A stretch of 64,000 nucleotides of DNA. It comes from CAVWDU01 sp963840725. GTDB lineage: Bacteria > Pseudomonadota > Gammaproteobacteria > Pseudomonadales > Halieaceae. The notes beneath the pieces were generated by a model. It made no database searches, was not told where the DNA came from, and saw only the letters and a program-made list of their open reading frames with translations. Below, one piece after another: positions 1 to 8,132 of this stretch. The position numbers and the translations under genes were made by a program. The first letter of the stretch is position 1. Each line of letters begins with the position of its first letter. The stretch is taken from contig CAWIZY010000003.1 in NCBI GenBank assembly GCA_963840725.1, forward strand, positions 194,730 to 258,729. Direction: 5' to 3'.

Positions 1-536
1 GCACTCATTGTTGCCCCCGGGTCATCGGGGTACAGTGCCAGCGGCGTCCCGTCGCCCTGCCCCAGCAAGCGATCCAGCTTCGACAGGCAAACATAGCGAC
101 GACGCCCCTTGGCGAGCGCGAAGCTGAAATCCAGGCCGCTATGGCGCCTGATATCCGGCAAGTCCTTGTTAATAAACTGTTCTTGCAGGGCCACCGTAGC
201 CGTGGCGACCACCAGTCGTTTGGCTAGCGCCATAGCCACCGGGATAGCGGCCACCGCATAGGCGATCGTCTTCCCGGTGCCCGTACCGGCCTCGATAACA
301 CAGACCGCCGGCGCAGCACCGGCTGCCGCAGCATCGGCTGCCGCAGCATCGGCTGCCGCAGGGACGCCTGCCGCAGCATCGGCTGCCGCAGGGACGCCTG
401 CCGCAGGTATTCGGGCAAGGGCGTTGGCAATCTCAGCAATCATCTGCCGCTGCCCCCAGCGCGGGGCCAGCGATTTGCTGTCCATCAGGGCAGCATAGGC
501 ATCTCTAATACGGGTCTTTAACTCATCACTGAGCAA
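1..536 (-). CDS. dinG: ATP-dependent helicase DinG, N-terminal part (gene runs off the window)
   Basis: XPD-like superfamily 2 DNA helicase that unwinds R-loops and damaged or replicating DNA. Only about the first 178 residues are present; the 3' end lies left of position 1. Visible features are a Q-like motif (RWGQRQMIAEIANAL), Walker A (EAGTGTGKT), a TATVALQ motif and RRRYVC, which carries the first cysteine of the family's iron-sulfur cluster. The chosen start is TTG at 536-534, three bases after the upstream stop codon; it aligns with the usual DinG N-terminus. ATG at 485 is an alternative. The gene is probably cotranscribed with the acyltransferase upstream. Between the Q motif and Walker A lies an unusual Ala-rich repeat insertion. 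Confidence 0.88.
   Translation of the reverse strand, partial: MLSDELKTRIRDAYAALMDSKSLAPRWGQRQMIAEIANALARIPAAGVPAAADAAAGVPAAADAAAADAAAAGAAPAVCVIEAGTGTGKTIAYAVAAIPVAMALAKRLVVATATVALQEQFINKDLPDIRRHSGLDFSFALAKGRRRYVCLSKLDRLLGQGDGTPLALYPDDPGATMS
310..406. repeat. Tandem repeat inside dinG coding an Ala/Pro/Gly/Asp tract
   Basis: Copies of a unit close to CATCGGCTGCCGCAG alternate with GGGACGCCTGCCGCAG. The length stays in frame and encodes an AAAD/AAGVP-type low-complexity stretch inserted between the Q motif and Walker A of DinG. Slippage expansion is likely. Confidence 0.8.
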
Positions 537-539
537 TGG

Positions 540-1682
540 TCACACCACCAGCGCCAGCTTGCTCTCCACAGCGTTGGCGTAGGTCGCCAGTGCGAAAGGC
601 CGGTGCTCCGGTGGCAGCGCTTCCATCCGGGCGACAAATGCCGCTCTCGAGCAGGTGCCCGCTTCCCTGTATAGCGTATCGGGGACCGGTGCATCGTTGT
701 TGAGCATCTGCCAGGCATAAATGTTAGTCGGGTGCAGGCAGTACGAGCGGATAATCTGTGCGTCGATTTCCGCCGCCACCGCATCTGCGGTGGCCAGCTC
801 AGGGCCCAGAGGCGTACCAAACGAAACATGTACGTGACCCTTGCTACCCGAAATGCCTCTGGCGATCGAGTTTACATCCTCCTGCGCACCCTTCTTATAG
901 CTGCCCTCAGCAGCCAAATGATAGAGCTCTCGGGCTTTGAGGCTATCGCAGGGATCCAGCTCATAGGAAATGGCGACCGGCACGATGCCGAGACTCGCGA
1001 TGTGCTCGCCAAATTCCTGACTGCCTTTGTCACGGCTCATGCTCAACATCTTGATAACTGCAGATTCCGTTCTGTCGAGACCGTCCTTGGCGCGTCCCTC
1101 ACGCTGGGCGATCCAGACCGGTTCACCCTCGACCAGCAATGAATGTTGAATGTACGCAGCAAGCTGCTTTGCATTAGCCAGCAGCTGTCTGGGCCCACTG
1201 ACCTCACGCTTCACCAGGAAGCTCTTGTTGAGGCGCATCAAGTCGGACACCCAGGGCTTGGTCAGCAGGTTGTCCCCGATGGCGATACGCAAGGTGCCGT
1301 GGTCATGGGTGTGCAAGGCATAGTTGGTGAAGGCCGGGTCCATGGCAATATCCCGGTGATTGCTCATAAACAGGTATGGACGCTCGGCGTCCAGCTGGTC
1401 CAGGCCAGATACACTGAACCCATCTGTCGTATCGGCGATCATCTTTTCCAGATACCCCTTGATCACCAGTTGCATGTCATGAACGTCCGTAACGTGGCGC
1501 AATTGACGCTCCAGACGAAACCGGACCAATGATCTTGTCAGGCCGGGCGCAAGTCTCGCGATACGGCCGAGGCGAAAACTGGCGAGCGCATCGAGAAATT
1601 CGCGATCCACCATCAACCGCGCCAGCACACTGGCCACCTCAGCGTCGCGATAGGGGCGGATATCGACAAATGGATCGTCCAA
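540..1682 (-). CDS. Lysophospholipid (glycerol-3-phosphate-type) acyltransferase family protein
   Basis: A PlsC/PlsB-superfamily acyltransferase of about 380 residues, expected to transfer an acyl chain to a glycerophospholipid precursor at the inner membrane. The catalytic motif is SNHRDIAMDPAF near residue 105, so the second Asp lies five residues after the His (HX5D) rather than the usual HX4D. A later EGEPVWIAQREGRAKDG segment matches the substrate-phosphate motif (EG..). No transmembrane segment is obvious. I chose the TTG start at 1682 because GGAGG lies five bases upstream; an in-frame TTG at 1715 has no such site. dinG follows after three bases. The exact substrate is not determinable from the sequence. 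Confidence 0.8.
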   Translation of the reverse strand: MDDPFVDIRPYRDAEVASVLARLMVDREFLDALASFRLGRIARLAPGLTRSLVRFRLERQLRHVTDVHDMQLVIKGYLEKMIADTTDGFSVSGLDQLDAERPYLFMSNHRDIAMDPAFTNYALHTHDHGTLRIAIGDNLLTKPWVSDLMRLNKSFLVKREVSGPRQLLANAKQLAAYIQHSLLVEGEPVWIAQREGRAKDGLDRTESAVIKMLSMSRDKGSQEFGEHIASLGIVPVAISYELDPCDSLKARELYHLAAEGSYKKGAQEDVNSIARGISGSKGHVHVSFGTPLGPELATADAVAAEIDAQIIRSYCLHPTNIYAWQMLNNDAPVPDTLYREAGTCSRAAFVARMEALPPEHRPFALATYANAVESKLALVV

Positions 1683-1971
1683 GCAAACCTCCGAAGCCGC
1701 GAAAGCGGCACACAATACCCAAATTCCCCGGCTGAGTCACCAGCCGCGCCGCGGCGAAGCGACCACGGTGGCACTGGCTGCGGACTCCCGGAGGCAATGC
1801 GTCGGGTGCACGCTGTCGCTGCGTTTTCCACACGGCCATCCGGCGCATTCAGAGCGAGCCCGGAACGACTCAATTATCCACTCCGGAACGCTGACACAGG
1901 GGTCGTGTTTCTGCTACCCTTGCGCCGCATCTTTTGTGGCTTAACCGGTTCCGCATTTAGCTAGGCATTTA

Positions 1972-2036
1972 ACTCGACAAGCAGCTCGACAAGCAGCTCG
2001 GTAAGCAGCCCGACATTCGGCCCGGCAAGCAGCCCA
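1972..2036. repeat. Short imperfect tandem repeats in the 1,716-2,066 intergenic region
   Basis: Five or so copies of a 12-14 base unit resembling CTCGACAAGCAG, drifting to CCCGGCAAGCAG, precede the small membrane protein gene. The rest of the 350-base gap (1,716-1,971) contains no coding signal that I can support; it presumably holds the promoters of the two divergent genes. Confidence 0.6.
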
Positions 2037-2066
2037 TAACAATCAGCCCGTTAACAGGATCCGACC

Positions 2067-2291
2067 ATGGAAGCCACCTCCGCCACCTTGATGACCTTTG
2101 GTCTCGCCATACTGCTGGCGAGCTGGATACTTATGTTGATCGTCTCCTGGAAGGAAGACTATGCCTGGGGGCTTTTTACCCTCTTGTTGCCCCCTCTGTC
2201 TTACGGTTATGCGTTGTTTCGTCTCGACAAAGCCGGACAGCCTCTGGTGCTGGCAGCAATCGGCTGCTTTTTGCTGTGGCTGGCTACCTGA
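2067..2291 (+). CDS. Small two-helix membrane protein, unknown function
   Basis: A 74-residue protein with two hydrophobic helices, about residues 9-27 and 33-50, plus a hydrophobic C-terminal stretch (about 59-73) that may form a third. The loop after the first helix contains charged WKEDY. An AGGA site lies upstream of the ATG. Nothing conserved by name is recognised. It stands alone between the divergent acyltransferase gene and the small secreted protein, and the sense-strand composition and good start support a real gene. The overlapping reading frame on the other strand lacks these features. Confidence 0.6.
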   Translation: MEATSATLMTFGLAILLASWILMLIVSWKEDYAWGLFTLLLPPLSYGYALFRLDKAGQPLVLAAIGCFLLWLAT

Positions 2292-2570
2292 CACACCCTT
2301 AACCCGAATAGCCAACGGACACGGCCGCGCTGGGTTCAGGCTCAGCCCCGGATAGCTTCACCGGGGCATCGTCCAAGGCCCTGACTGCCCTGGCCAGCTT
2401 TTTTGTCTGCACAGCCACGGTCTGTTACCTTTTAGCCTATTTGTTACCAATCTGTAACTATTATTCTCACGTATCTAGGCGTACAGTGGTACCACTGACA
2501 TTGATCGACCGGGTGCGAGCGGTTCACCGCCATCCAGTCCGTCACCCGACCTGGAAGAGAGAGTAACAGT

Positions 2571-2843
2571 ATGAACATGCGTAAGTTTGCGGCGGGTATC
2601 GCTCTGCTCACCGCATCTGGCAGCGGCATCGCCGCCAAACCAACCAGTATTGAGTTTCAGAACACCGACGAGACCACTGACGGCAAACCCTTCGCCAAGT
2701 ACTCGGTGAAATGCTCCAACGGCAAGCGAATGGAGCTTACCGCCTGGGAAAATGATCGAAAGTGGTGCGTGGGTGATAACAGCAGCGAGCAGTGCGACCG
2801 GAAGCAGATCAGCGCAGCCAAGCAGGCCTGCGAGGTTTCCTGA
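2571..2843 (+). CDS. Small secreted four-cysteine protein, unknown function
   Basis: A 90-residue protein. The N-terminus (MNMRKFAAGIALLTASGSGIAA) is a typical Sec signal peptide with cleavage likely after the second Ala of IAA. The mature part, about 68 residues, is polar and carries four cysteines (VKC, KWC, EQC, QAC) that could form two disulfides in the periplasm. A purine-rich site (GGAAGAGAGAG) precedes the ATG. The gene is monocistronic, followed by the convergent phosphatase gene. No family is recognised; the even cysteine count with a signal peptide argues for an extracytoplasmic role. Confidence 0.65.
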   Translation: MNMRKFAAGIALLTASGSGIAAKPTSIEFQNTDETTDGKPFAKYSVKCSNGKRMELTAWENDRKWCVGDNSSEQCDRKQISAAKQACEVS

Positions 2844-2891
2844 GTCCAGTCGCCGGAGACAATGCCCTGCCTCGGTTCGGGCGGCGGGGCT

Positions 2892-3890
2892 TCACTCCAG
2901 GTAACGGCGCCTCAACTCTGCCAATTCCGCAGAGCCCAGGTTCAGGGCCTCTTCAAGGTACGCGTCCAGTCCGATATAGCCTTCATCAATAACCCGCAAG
3001 GCGGCGTCCAGATAGACTTCTCGCACCTCAAGCATGGGTGTCACCGCATACCCGTCCAGGTGCTCCAGACCGTATTTGGCGCGAGCCCGTGTCAACTCCA
3101 GAGCGGGCTGAAAGAACTCCCCACTGAGCAGGTAATCCCGCATCACTACAGCCCTGGGCACACCCAGTGTCAGCAGAATAATAGCCGCGGCAAACCCGGT
3201 GCGGTCTTTGCCCGCGGCACAGTGCAGCAATAGCCGGGAATCCTCGAGATCCAGAATCTCGCGGAACATCTGCGCAAAAGTGCTGGCCTGAGTCGAGGCA
3301 AAGTCTCGGTTTATCGAAATCATGAATTCGACCATGCGGTCCGGGCTGTGTTGATCTGCCCCCACGTGATCGATAGCCGCACGATTACTGCCCGGAACAA
3401 TGGGCAAACTCACCAACAACGGCCTGCGGCCTTCGGGCAGCCTGCTGGGTTCGTTGAGCTGCTCTTCGGTGCGGCGGAAATCGCAAATCAGATCGAGCTC
3501 CAGGCTGGAGAGCAGCGCCAGGTCGCGATCACTGAGCCCACACAGGTCACCAGATCGAAACAGGTAGCCCCATTTAACCCGGCGGCCATGAGCCGCCGGG
3601 TAGCCACCAAAATCCCTGAAATTGGGCGCGCCATCCATGACCAGCCGACGCTCGGCGGCCAATACGGTATTGCCGTAGTTATCGCTAAGACGGAAAAAAT
3701 GCCGTTGAGCGGCAGGTAACCCGCCAATCAGGGCTGACTCCCTACCCGCAGCTTCGCGCCGGGAAAATCCGTCTGTAGCAGGCGAAAGCGGCTCGATCTC
3801 CACCGCCGTACCCGGCTGACTGGTTTCCCAGTGAATGCGGTAATCACCACTGACCTCACGCCAGACATGAACACTGTCAGTGATCAGCAT
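2892..3890 (-). CDS. Tyrosine-protein phosphatase (Tyr_phosphatase3 / PTP-like)
   Basis: A cysteine-dependent phosphatase of about 332 residues. The signature loop HCAAGKDRTG (CX5R) sits around residue 220, preceded by the family's NFRDFGGY motif (near 90) and FRSGDL. Members hydrolyse phosphotyrosine or phosphoinositides; the substrate here is unknown. The N-terminal ~85 residues form an extra beta-rich region before the catalytic domain, as in several proteobacterial members. I chose ATG at 3890 because GGGAG lies five bases upstream; in-frame ATG 3950 and TTG 3968 lack a good site. No signal peptide is seen. The gene is divergent from rpsT and shares its promoter region. Confidence 0.85.
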   Translation of the reverse strand: MLITDSVHVWREVSGDYRIHWETSQPGTAVEIEPLSPATDGFSRREAAGRESALIGGLPAAQRHFFRLSDNYGNTVLAAERRLVMDGAPNFRDFGGYPAAHGRRVKWGYLFRSGDLCGLSDRDLALLSSLELDLICDFRRTEEQLNEPSRLPEGRRPLLVSLPIVPGSNRAAIDHVGADQHSPDRMVEFMISINRDFASTQASTFAQMFREILDLEDSRLLLHCAAGKDRTGFAAAIILLTLGVPRAVVMRDYLLSGEFFQPALELTRARAKYGLEHLDGYAVTPMLEVREVYLDAALRVIDEGYIGLDAYLEEALNLGSAELAELRRRYLE

Positions 3891-4028
3891 GCCCACTCCC
3901 GCCAATCTGAGGTATCGGGTCCCGAACGCCACTGCCCGCGCGACACGCATAGGCACAGTGGTTGACAAGTGGGCATGGAATGTGAATAATCTCGCCTCTC
4001 AAATTTTGACCCCCCGAGGAATTAAACC

Positions 4029-4295
4029 GTGGCCAACTCCGCACAAGCCAAGAAACGCGCCCGTCAGGCCGAGACACGCCGGAACCATAACGCCAGTTTG
4101 CGTTCAGTGGTGCGCACCAACATCAAAAAAATCCTCGCGGCCATAGAAAGTGGTGATGCAGAGCAGGCTAGAGCAGCATACAACAGCGCCATCCCGGTTA
4201 TCGACCGTATGGCCGACAAAGGCATCATTCACAAAAACAAGGCCGCCCGTCACAAGAGCCGCCTCAACGCGCAGGTCAAGGCACTCGCCGCCTGA
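4029..4295 (+). CDS. rpsT: 30S ribosomal protein S20
   Basis: Small basic ribosomal protein of 88 residues that binds 16S rRNA in the body of the 30S subunit. MANSAQAKKRARQAETRRNHNAS and the helical C-terminus with HKNKAARHKSRLN are diagnostic. The start is GTG with a GAGGAATTAAACC leader. S20 genes often use a non-AUG start (UUG in E. coli), linked in that organism to translational autocontrol, so the weak start here may have the same role. The gene is monocistronic and is followed at once by a strong terminator. Confidence 0.97.
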   Translation: MANSAQAKKRARQAETRRNHNASLRSVVRTNIKKILAAIESGDAEQARAAYNSAIPVIDRMADKGIIHKNKAARHKSRLNAQVKALAA

Positions 4296-4313
4296 CCCGA
4301 GACGCATGTCCGA

Positions 4314-4350
4314 CCACAAAAAAGCCGGCTACACGCCGGCTTTTTTGTGG
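4314..4350 (+). terminator. Rho-independent terminator of rpsT
   Basis: Perfect stem GCCGGC/GCCGGC with a TACAC loop, flanked by A6 and T6 that extend the stem. It works on the plus strand and could also act on the minus strand for transcripts entering from the right, because the flanks are symmetrical. Confidence 0.92.
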
Positions 4351-4444
4351 TCGCTTGGTTGTGGGCGCTGAATTGCGGTCGCTGGTTTGTGCCCGCTCTA
4401 TCTGCTGCGGACGGGACGCCGGCTACAGAACTACAAGCAGGCGG

Positions 4445-5636
4445 TCACGCCGCAGAGCTGGTTTTAGCCGCCTCGGCTTCCTCGTGCTTCTCATGAAAGG
4501 CTGCGAGCATACTCTGCTCGTGAGACTGAGCCTCCTCCGTGTCCAGTGGACGCTCCAATGCCGCCCAGTCTATATCGCCATCCGTGTTCAAGGTTCTCAA
4601 ACTCCAGAATACCGAGCTCCTCAAACTTTGGCCGGATCTTGTCGGTCAACAGCCCGATACGCTTGAGGTTGGGCACCACACGCTGAAACAGCAGATTGCG
4701 AAACGTGGACATGACAAATCCCTCCAGCACCTGCTTGCGCGCTTCCTCCACATCCCAACCGAAATGACGAAATACGTCCGTCGCCACCAGCCGCTCTCGG
4801 CTGACCACACAGGCCTCATAGGCAAACAGCGCCCGCTCTTCACGCTCTTCATCCGACAAGGTCTTGACGAACTCTTCCAGGTAATTAACCCCGAAGGTAA
4901 CGTGCCGAGCTTCGTCGCGCGTAACGAGGTACACCACATCCTTGAGCACCGGGTCAGGCGTGGTCTCACGCGTGGTGTTAAAAGCCGAAAGCGCCAGGCC
5001 TTCAATGACGATTTGCATCCCGATAAACTTCATGTCCCAACGAGGGTCCGTCAGAATCTTGTCGATAATGCTCTTCAGGTGCGTGTTGATGGGATACATC
5101 AAGCCAATTCGCTGCTGTAAATACTTGTTGAACACTTCCACATGCCGGGCCTCATCAAACGTTTGTGAGGCGGCGTACAGTTTGGCGTTAAATGTCGGGG
5201 CACAGGAACACAATTGGGACGCCACCAGCAAGGCACCCTGCTCCCCGTGCAAAAACTGGGAGAGACTCCAGGCGTTCATATGGAGCCAGAATTCGTCGCG
5301 GGTCTTCTCGTCCATGGCCAGATACGGCGGATATTCATGCAGGTTCATCAGTTCCGGCTGATTGGTCTCATCAGGCCAGGGCCGGTCCCAGTCGATATCC
5401 ATCTCCGGGTCCCAGTTCAGCTGTTTCCCGAGGTCGTAGAGCTTCTTGATGCGGTCGTCCTGAACCTTGTAATCCCAATTGTAGGTCCCGGTCAGCGGCG
5501 TCTGAAAGATCTCAGCCACGTGATCAACATCAGCGCTGGTCAAAACATCTTCCAGGTCGGGGTTTTCTCGGGGATAGTCGGCACCGGAAAACTGCTGGAT
5601 CTTGCGGGGGGTCTCGGGGGTCCACTGGATTTTCAT
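4445..5636 (-). CDS. Ferritin-like diiron protein (R2-like oxygenase), C-terminal frameshift
   Basis: A four-helix diiron protein. The ligand set is visible as E132, E162/H165 (DEARH), E212 and E242/H245 (second DEARH), the two-times E...EXXH pattern of R2-like and AurF-like oxygenases. The substrate is unknown. As read, the frame ends at 4491 with an implausible tail, but shifting frame near 4585-4592 (one extra base in the GTTCAAGG run) restores a C-terminus NTDGDIDWAALERPL... ending at a TGA at 4447-4445. The feature spans that repaired frame. The start at 5636 has an AGGAG site just upstream. The gene is divergent from an AraC regulator, which probably controls it. Confidence 0.8.
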
Positions 5637-5674
5637 GGAATGACTCCTGTTTTTTCACCCTGTGAAGCCTTAAC

Positions 5675-5727
5675 TATGGTCAACAAAAGCGGCCATCACA
5701 AGGTAAAGTATTGTCATATTATGGTCA
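5675..5727. promoter_or_regulatory. Candidate AraC-type operator: two direct repeats
   Basis: TATGGTCA occurs at 5675-5682 and 5720-5727, 45 bases apart, each followed after a few bases by GGCCA. A further ATGGTCAAC overlaps the AraC start codon at 5746. Direct repeats in a divergent gap of 109 bases suit an AraC/XylS dimer site controlling both genes. Confidence 0.45.
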
Positions 5728-5745
5728 TTTGTGGCCAAATAGGGC

Positions 5746-6744
5746 ATGGTCAACCCCAGCATTCCGGCCCAATATGTCCTCATCCTCATCGATATGGTGG
5801 CGGGGTTGGGCTACTATCGCGAAGTTCTTCTTGCCGACACCGGGTTGGCCGAAAGCGGCATATCCGGCATTGGCGCCCGGGTGAGCGAGGCCGATTTTAA
5901 CGCCGTCGTCACCAACGCGATGACACTCACCGGCGACCCTGCACTGGGCCTGCACCTGGGCCTGCGCCTGAATCTGAGCGCACACGCGCTGCTGGGACAG
6001 GCTTTTATGACCTGCCGTGATCTGGGCCAGGCAATGGAACTGTTCCTCAGATACTACCCACTACTGGCACCCAATCTTGAACTGACCATGGAAATGGGCA
6101 CCCGGCGCTGCAAGCTCACCGTTCTGAACACGCCAGAGGATGAATACCGCGTCTTCTACTTTGAGCTGCTCTTTGCTTCTGTCCTCAATACCCTGCGCGG
6201 ACTCCTCAATCAATCGGAGGTCACGTTGACCATCGACGCCCCCTACCCGCCGCCAGAGCATGAGGACGAATACCGGAAAATCTTTGGCGACAGCCTGCAG
6301 TTTAACTGTCTCCAGGGAAGCATTGCTTTCCCCACCAGTTTGCTGGCTGCGCCACTACCCTCATCCAACCCGGCGCTGCGTGCGCTATACGAGGAGGAAT
6401 GTGCCCGCCTGCTGGCCGATCTGCAAGAAACCGGGTCGACGGTAGAGCAAACCTTGCGCCTGCTGCGCAAACTGGAGGGACAATACCCGCAAATGCCGCA
6501 GCTGGCGCAAATGCTCAATCTCAGCCCCCGCACCTACCGGCGACGCCTGGCCAGTGAACAACAGTCATTCCAGCCGCTGCTGGACCGGGTGCGGGCGGAA
6601 CATGCCACTCACTACCTGAAAAATACCCGCCTGTCGCTGACCGTAATCGCCGACCTGATCGGCTTCAACGATACCGCCAACTTTCGCCGGGCCTATCTGA
6701 AATGGACCGGGCACTCGCCGGGGGAAGTCCGTCGTGAGCACTGA
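5746..6744 (+). CDS. AraC-family transcriptional regulator
   Basis: A 332-residue regulator with an N-terminal ligand-sensing region of the Arabinose_bd type (about residues 15-200) and a C-terminal AraC double helix-turn-helix (about 235-330). The second helix pair shows LTVIADLIGFNDTANFRRAYLKWTGHSPGEVR, the AraC signature. The same layout is found in regulators of fatty-acid, alkane and choline-related genes. It is divergent from the diiron protein, and its stop overlaps the patatin start by 11 bases, so regulator and lipase are cotranscribed. The ATG start has only a weak AGGG upstream. Confidence 0.9.
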   Translation: MVNPSIPAQYVLILIDMVAGLGYYREVLLADTGLAESGISGIGARVSEADFNAVVTNAMTLTGDPALGLHLGLRLNLSAHALLGQAFMTCRDLGQAMELFLRYYPLLAPNLELTMEMGTRRCKLTVLNTPEDEYRVFYFELLFASVLNTLRGLLNQSEVTLTIDAPYPPPEHEDEYRKIFGDSLQFNCLQGSIAFPTSLLAAPLPSSNPALRALYEEECARLLADLQETGSTVEQTLRLLRKLEGQYPQMPQLAQMLNLSPRTYRRRLASEQQSFQPLLDRVRAEHATHYLKNTRLSLTVIADLIGFNDTANFRRAYLKWTGHSPGEVRREH

Positions 6745-7801
6745 AGCGCTTGCTGTTTATTTGGGCAAGACCGCCGCCAGGCGCATTGCTGCAGAAGGCT
6801 GGAATCCCGACCTGTTCAGCCTCATGATCGGCGCCTCCGGCGGACCCAAGTGGCTGATCCTCAGCCATCTTGACCGGTTGTTGTTCGGTCAGTTCCTGGC
6901 AGCGGGCGGCCAACCACTGTCTGTTCTGGGTTCATCGATCGGGTCCTGGCGACACGCCTGCCTGGCCACGCGAGACCCGGTGGCCACAATTGCGCAACTG
7001 GAGACGGATTACTTGAGCCAGGCTTATTCCGCCAGGCCAGGACCGGAGGAGGTCAGCAGCATCAGTCTCCAATTGCTGGAGCGAGCCCTGGGCGATACCG
7101 GCATCGATGATATTCTGCAGCACCCGCGCTTTCACACCCACATCGTTACAGCCCGGGGCCGGGGGTTGACCGGAAGCGGTTCCGGGGCCGCTCTGGCAAC
7201 GGGCATGGGCACGGCAGCACTGGGCAATGCGGTGAGCCGCAAGCTGCTCGATAGGCAGTTTCAGCGCGTGGTTTTTCACACCGGCCATCAACCCAGCCCG
7301 GGGCTCGCATTGGACGACTTCGAGACTGTTTTTTGTCAGCTCAACAGGGAAAACCTCAGGGCCGCGCTGCATGCCAGCGGCTCCATTCCTTTTGTTCTGA
7401 CTGGTGAGAAAGACATCGACGGTGCACCCCCGGGGCAATACTGGGACGGTGGCATCCTGGATTATCACTTCGATCTCAGCCGGTACCCGGGGGACGGCCT
7501 GATACTGTACCCCCACTTCTCCGAGCGCATCATTACCGGTTGGTTTGATAAATTCCTGCCCTGGCGACGCCCACCGATTCAACAGTTTGACAAGCTGGTA
7601 CTACTTTGCCCCTCGAAAACCTTTATCGCCTCGCTGCCGCTCGCAAAAATCCCCGATCGCAGTGACTTTAGCCGCATGAAACCCGCGCAACGAGTGCGCT
7701 ATTGGCAACAGTGTGTGACAAAAAGCAAGGACCTGGCAGAGGCGTTTGGTGATATGGTCAACAGTGGCGATCCGCTGCGCGGTGCAACGGTATTGGCCTA
7801 A
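6734..7801 (+). CDS. Patatin-like phospholipase
   Basis: A 355-residue Ser-Asp dyad lipid acyl hydrolase of the patatin family. The oxyanion-hole motif is GASGG (residues 33-37), the nucleophile motif GSSIG places the serine at 68, and the catalytic Asp lies in a DGG motif near 235. No signal peptide is seen, so it is probably cytoplasmic. The GTG start overlaps the end of the AraC gene by 11 bases, suggesting translational coupling. With the divergent diiron oxygenase this suggests a lipid- or fatty-acid-responsive unit, an inference from context only. Confidence 0.88.
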   Translation: MSTEALAVYLGKTAARRIAAEGWNPDLFSLMIGASGGPKWLILSHLDRLLFGQFLAAGGQPLSVLGSSIGSWRHACLATRDPVATIAQLETDYLSQAYSARPGPEEVSSISLQLLERALGDTGIDDILQHPRFHTHIVTARGRGLTGSGSGAALATGMGTAALGNAVSRKLLDRQFQRVVFHTGHQPSPGLALDDFETVFCQLNRENLRAALHASGSIPFVLTGEKDIDGAPPGQYWDGGILDYHFDLSRYPGDGLILYPHFSERIITGWFDKFLPWRRPPIQQFDKLVLLCPSKTFIASLPLAKIPDRSDFSRMKPAQRVRYWQQCVTKSKDLAEAFGDMVNSGDPLRGATVLA

Positions 7802-7822
7802 CAGGCCCGGTAGCGAGACACG

Positions 7823-8098
7823 TCAGTAGACGTTCTCGTCGAGGTAGCGGTTGACCTCACTTTTAAGCACTTCCTGAAACGCGGAAGCGAGCAGACTCAG
7901 CGTCACGGATATATCGATAACATCGTCATGAAAGGACAGTCTGCCATTGACTCCCACCCCGCGGATGCGCACCGCATCCCCATCCCAGGAGGCTCTGACG
8001 CCATGCTGGCGCTCCAGACTCCGGGCCAGACCGGCAGCCGCCTCACGGACTTCCTCCTTGGGCATGGTGTACGGTCGCATCACTTTGAATCCGGCCAT
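7823..8098 (-). CDS. Polyhydroxyalkanoic acid system family protein
   Basis: A 91-residue protein matching the small PHA-associated family (PF09650/TIGR02610). The order of a KVMRPYTMPKEEVREAA start, a GDAVRIRGVGVNGRL beta core and a helical end with EVNRYLDE is characteristic. These proteins occur with polyhydroxyalkanoate genes and are thought to act at the storage granule; no enzyme activity is known to me. AGGGG lies six bases before the ATG. It is on its own strand-wise, between patatin and the EamA gene, about 4 kb from the phasin and PhaD-like genes, with no PHA synthase in this window. Confidence 0.82.
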   Translation of the reverse strand: MAGFKVMRPYTMPKEEVREAAAGLARSLERQHGVRASWDGDAVRIRGVGVNGRLSFHDDVIDISVTLSLLASAFQEVLKSEVNRYLDENVY

Positions 8099-8132
8099 CT
8101 TGTTCCCCTAAAAGCACTTGTTCGAGTATAGG

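Noticed and set aside
5214..5900. Open frame of 228 codons opposite the diiron gene
   Set aside because: It overlaps the supported minus-strand gene and its promoter; composition and content show no protein family.
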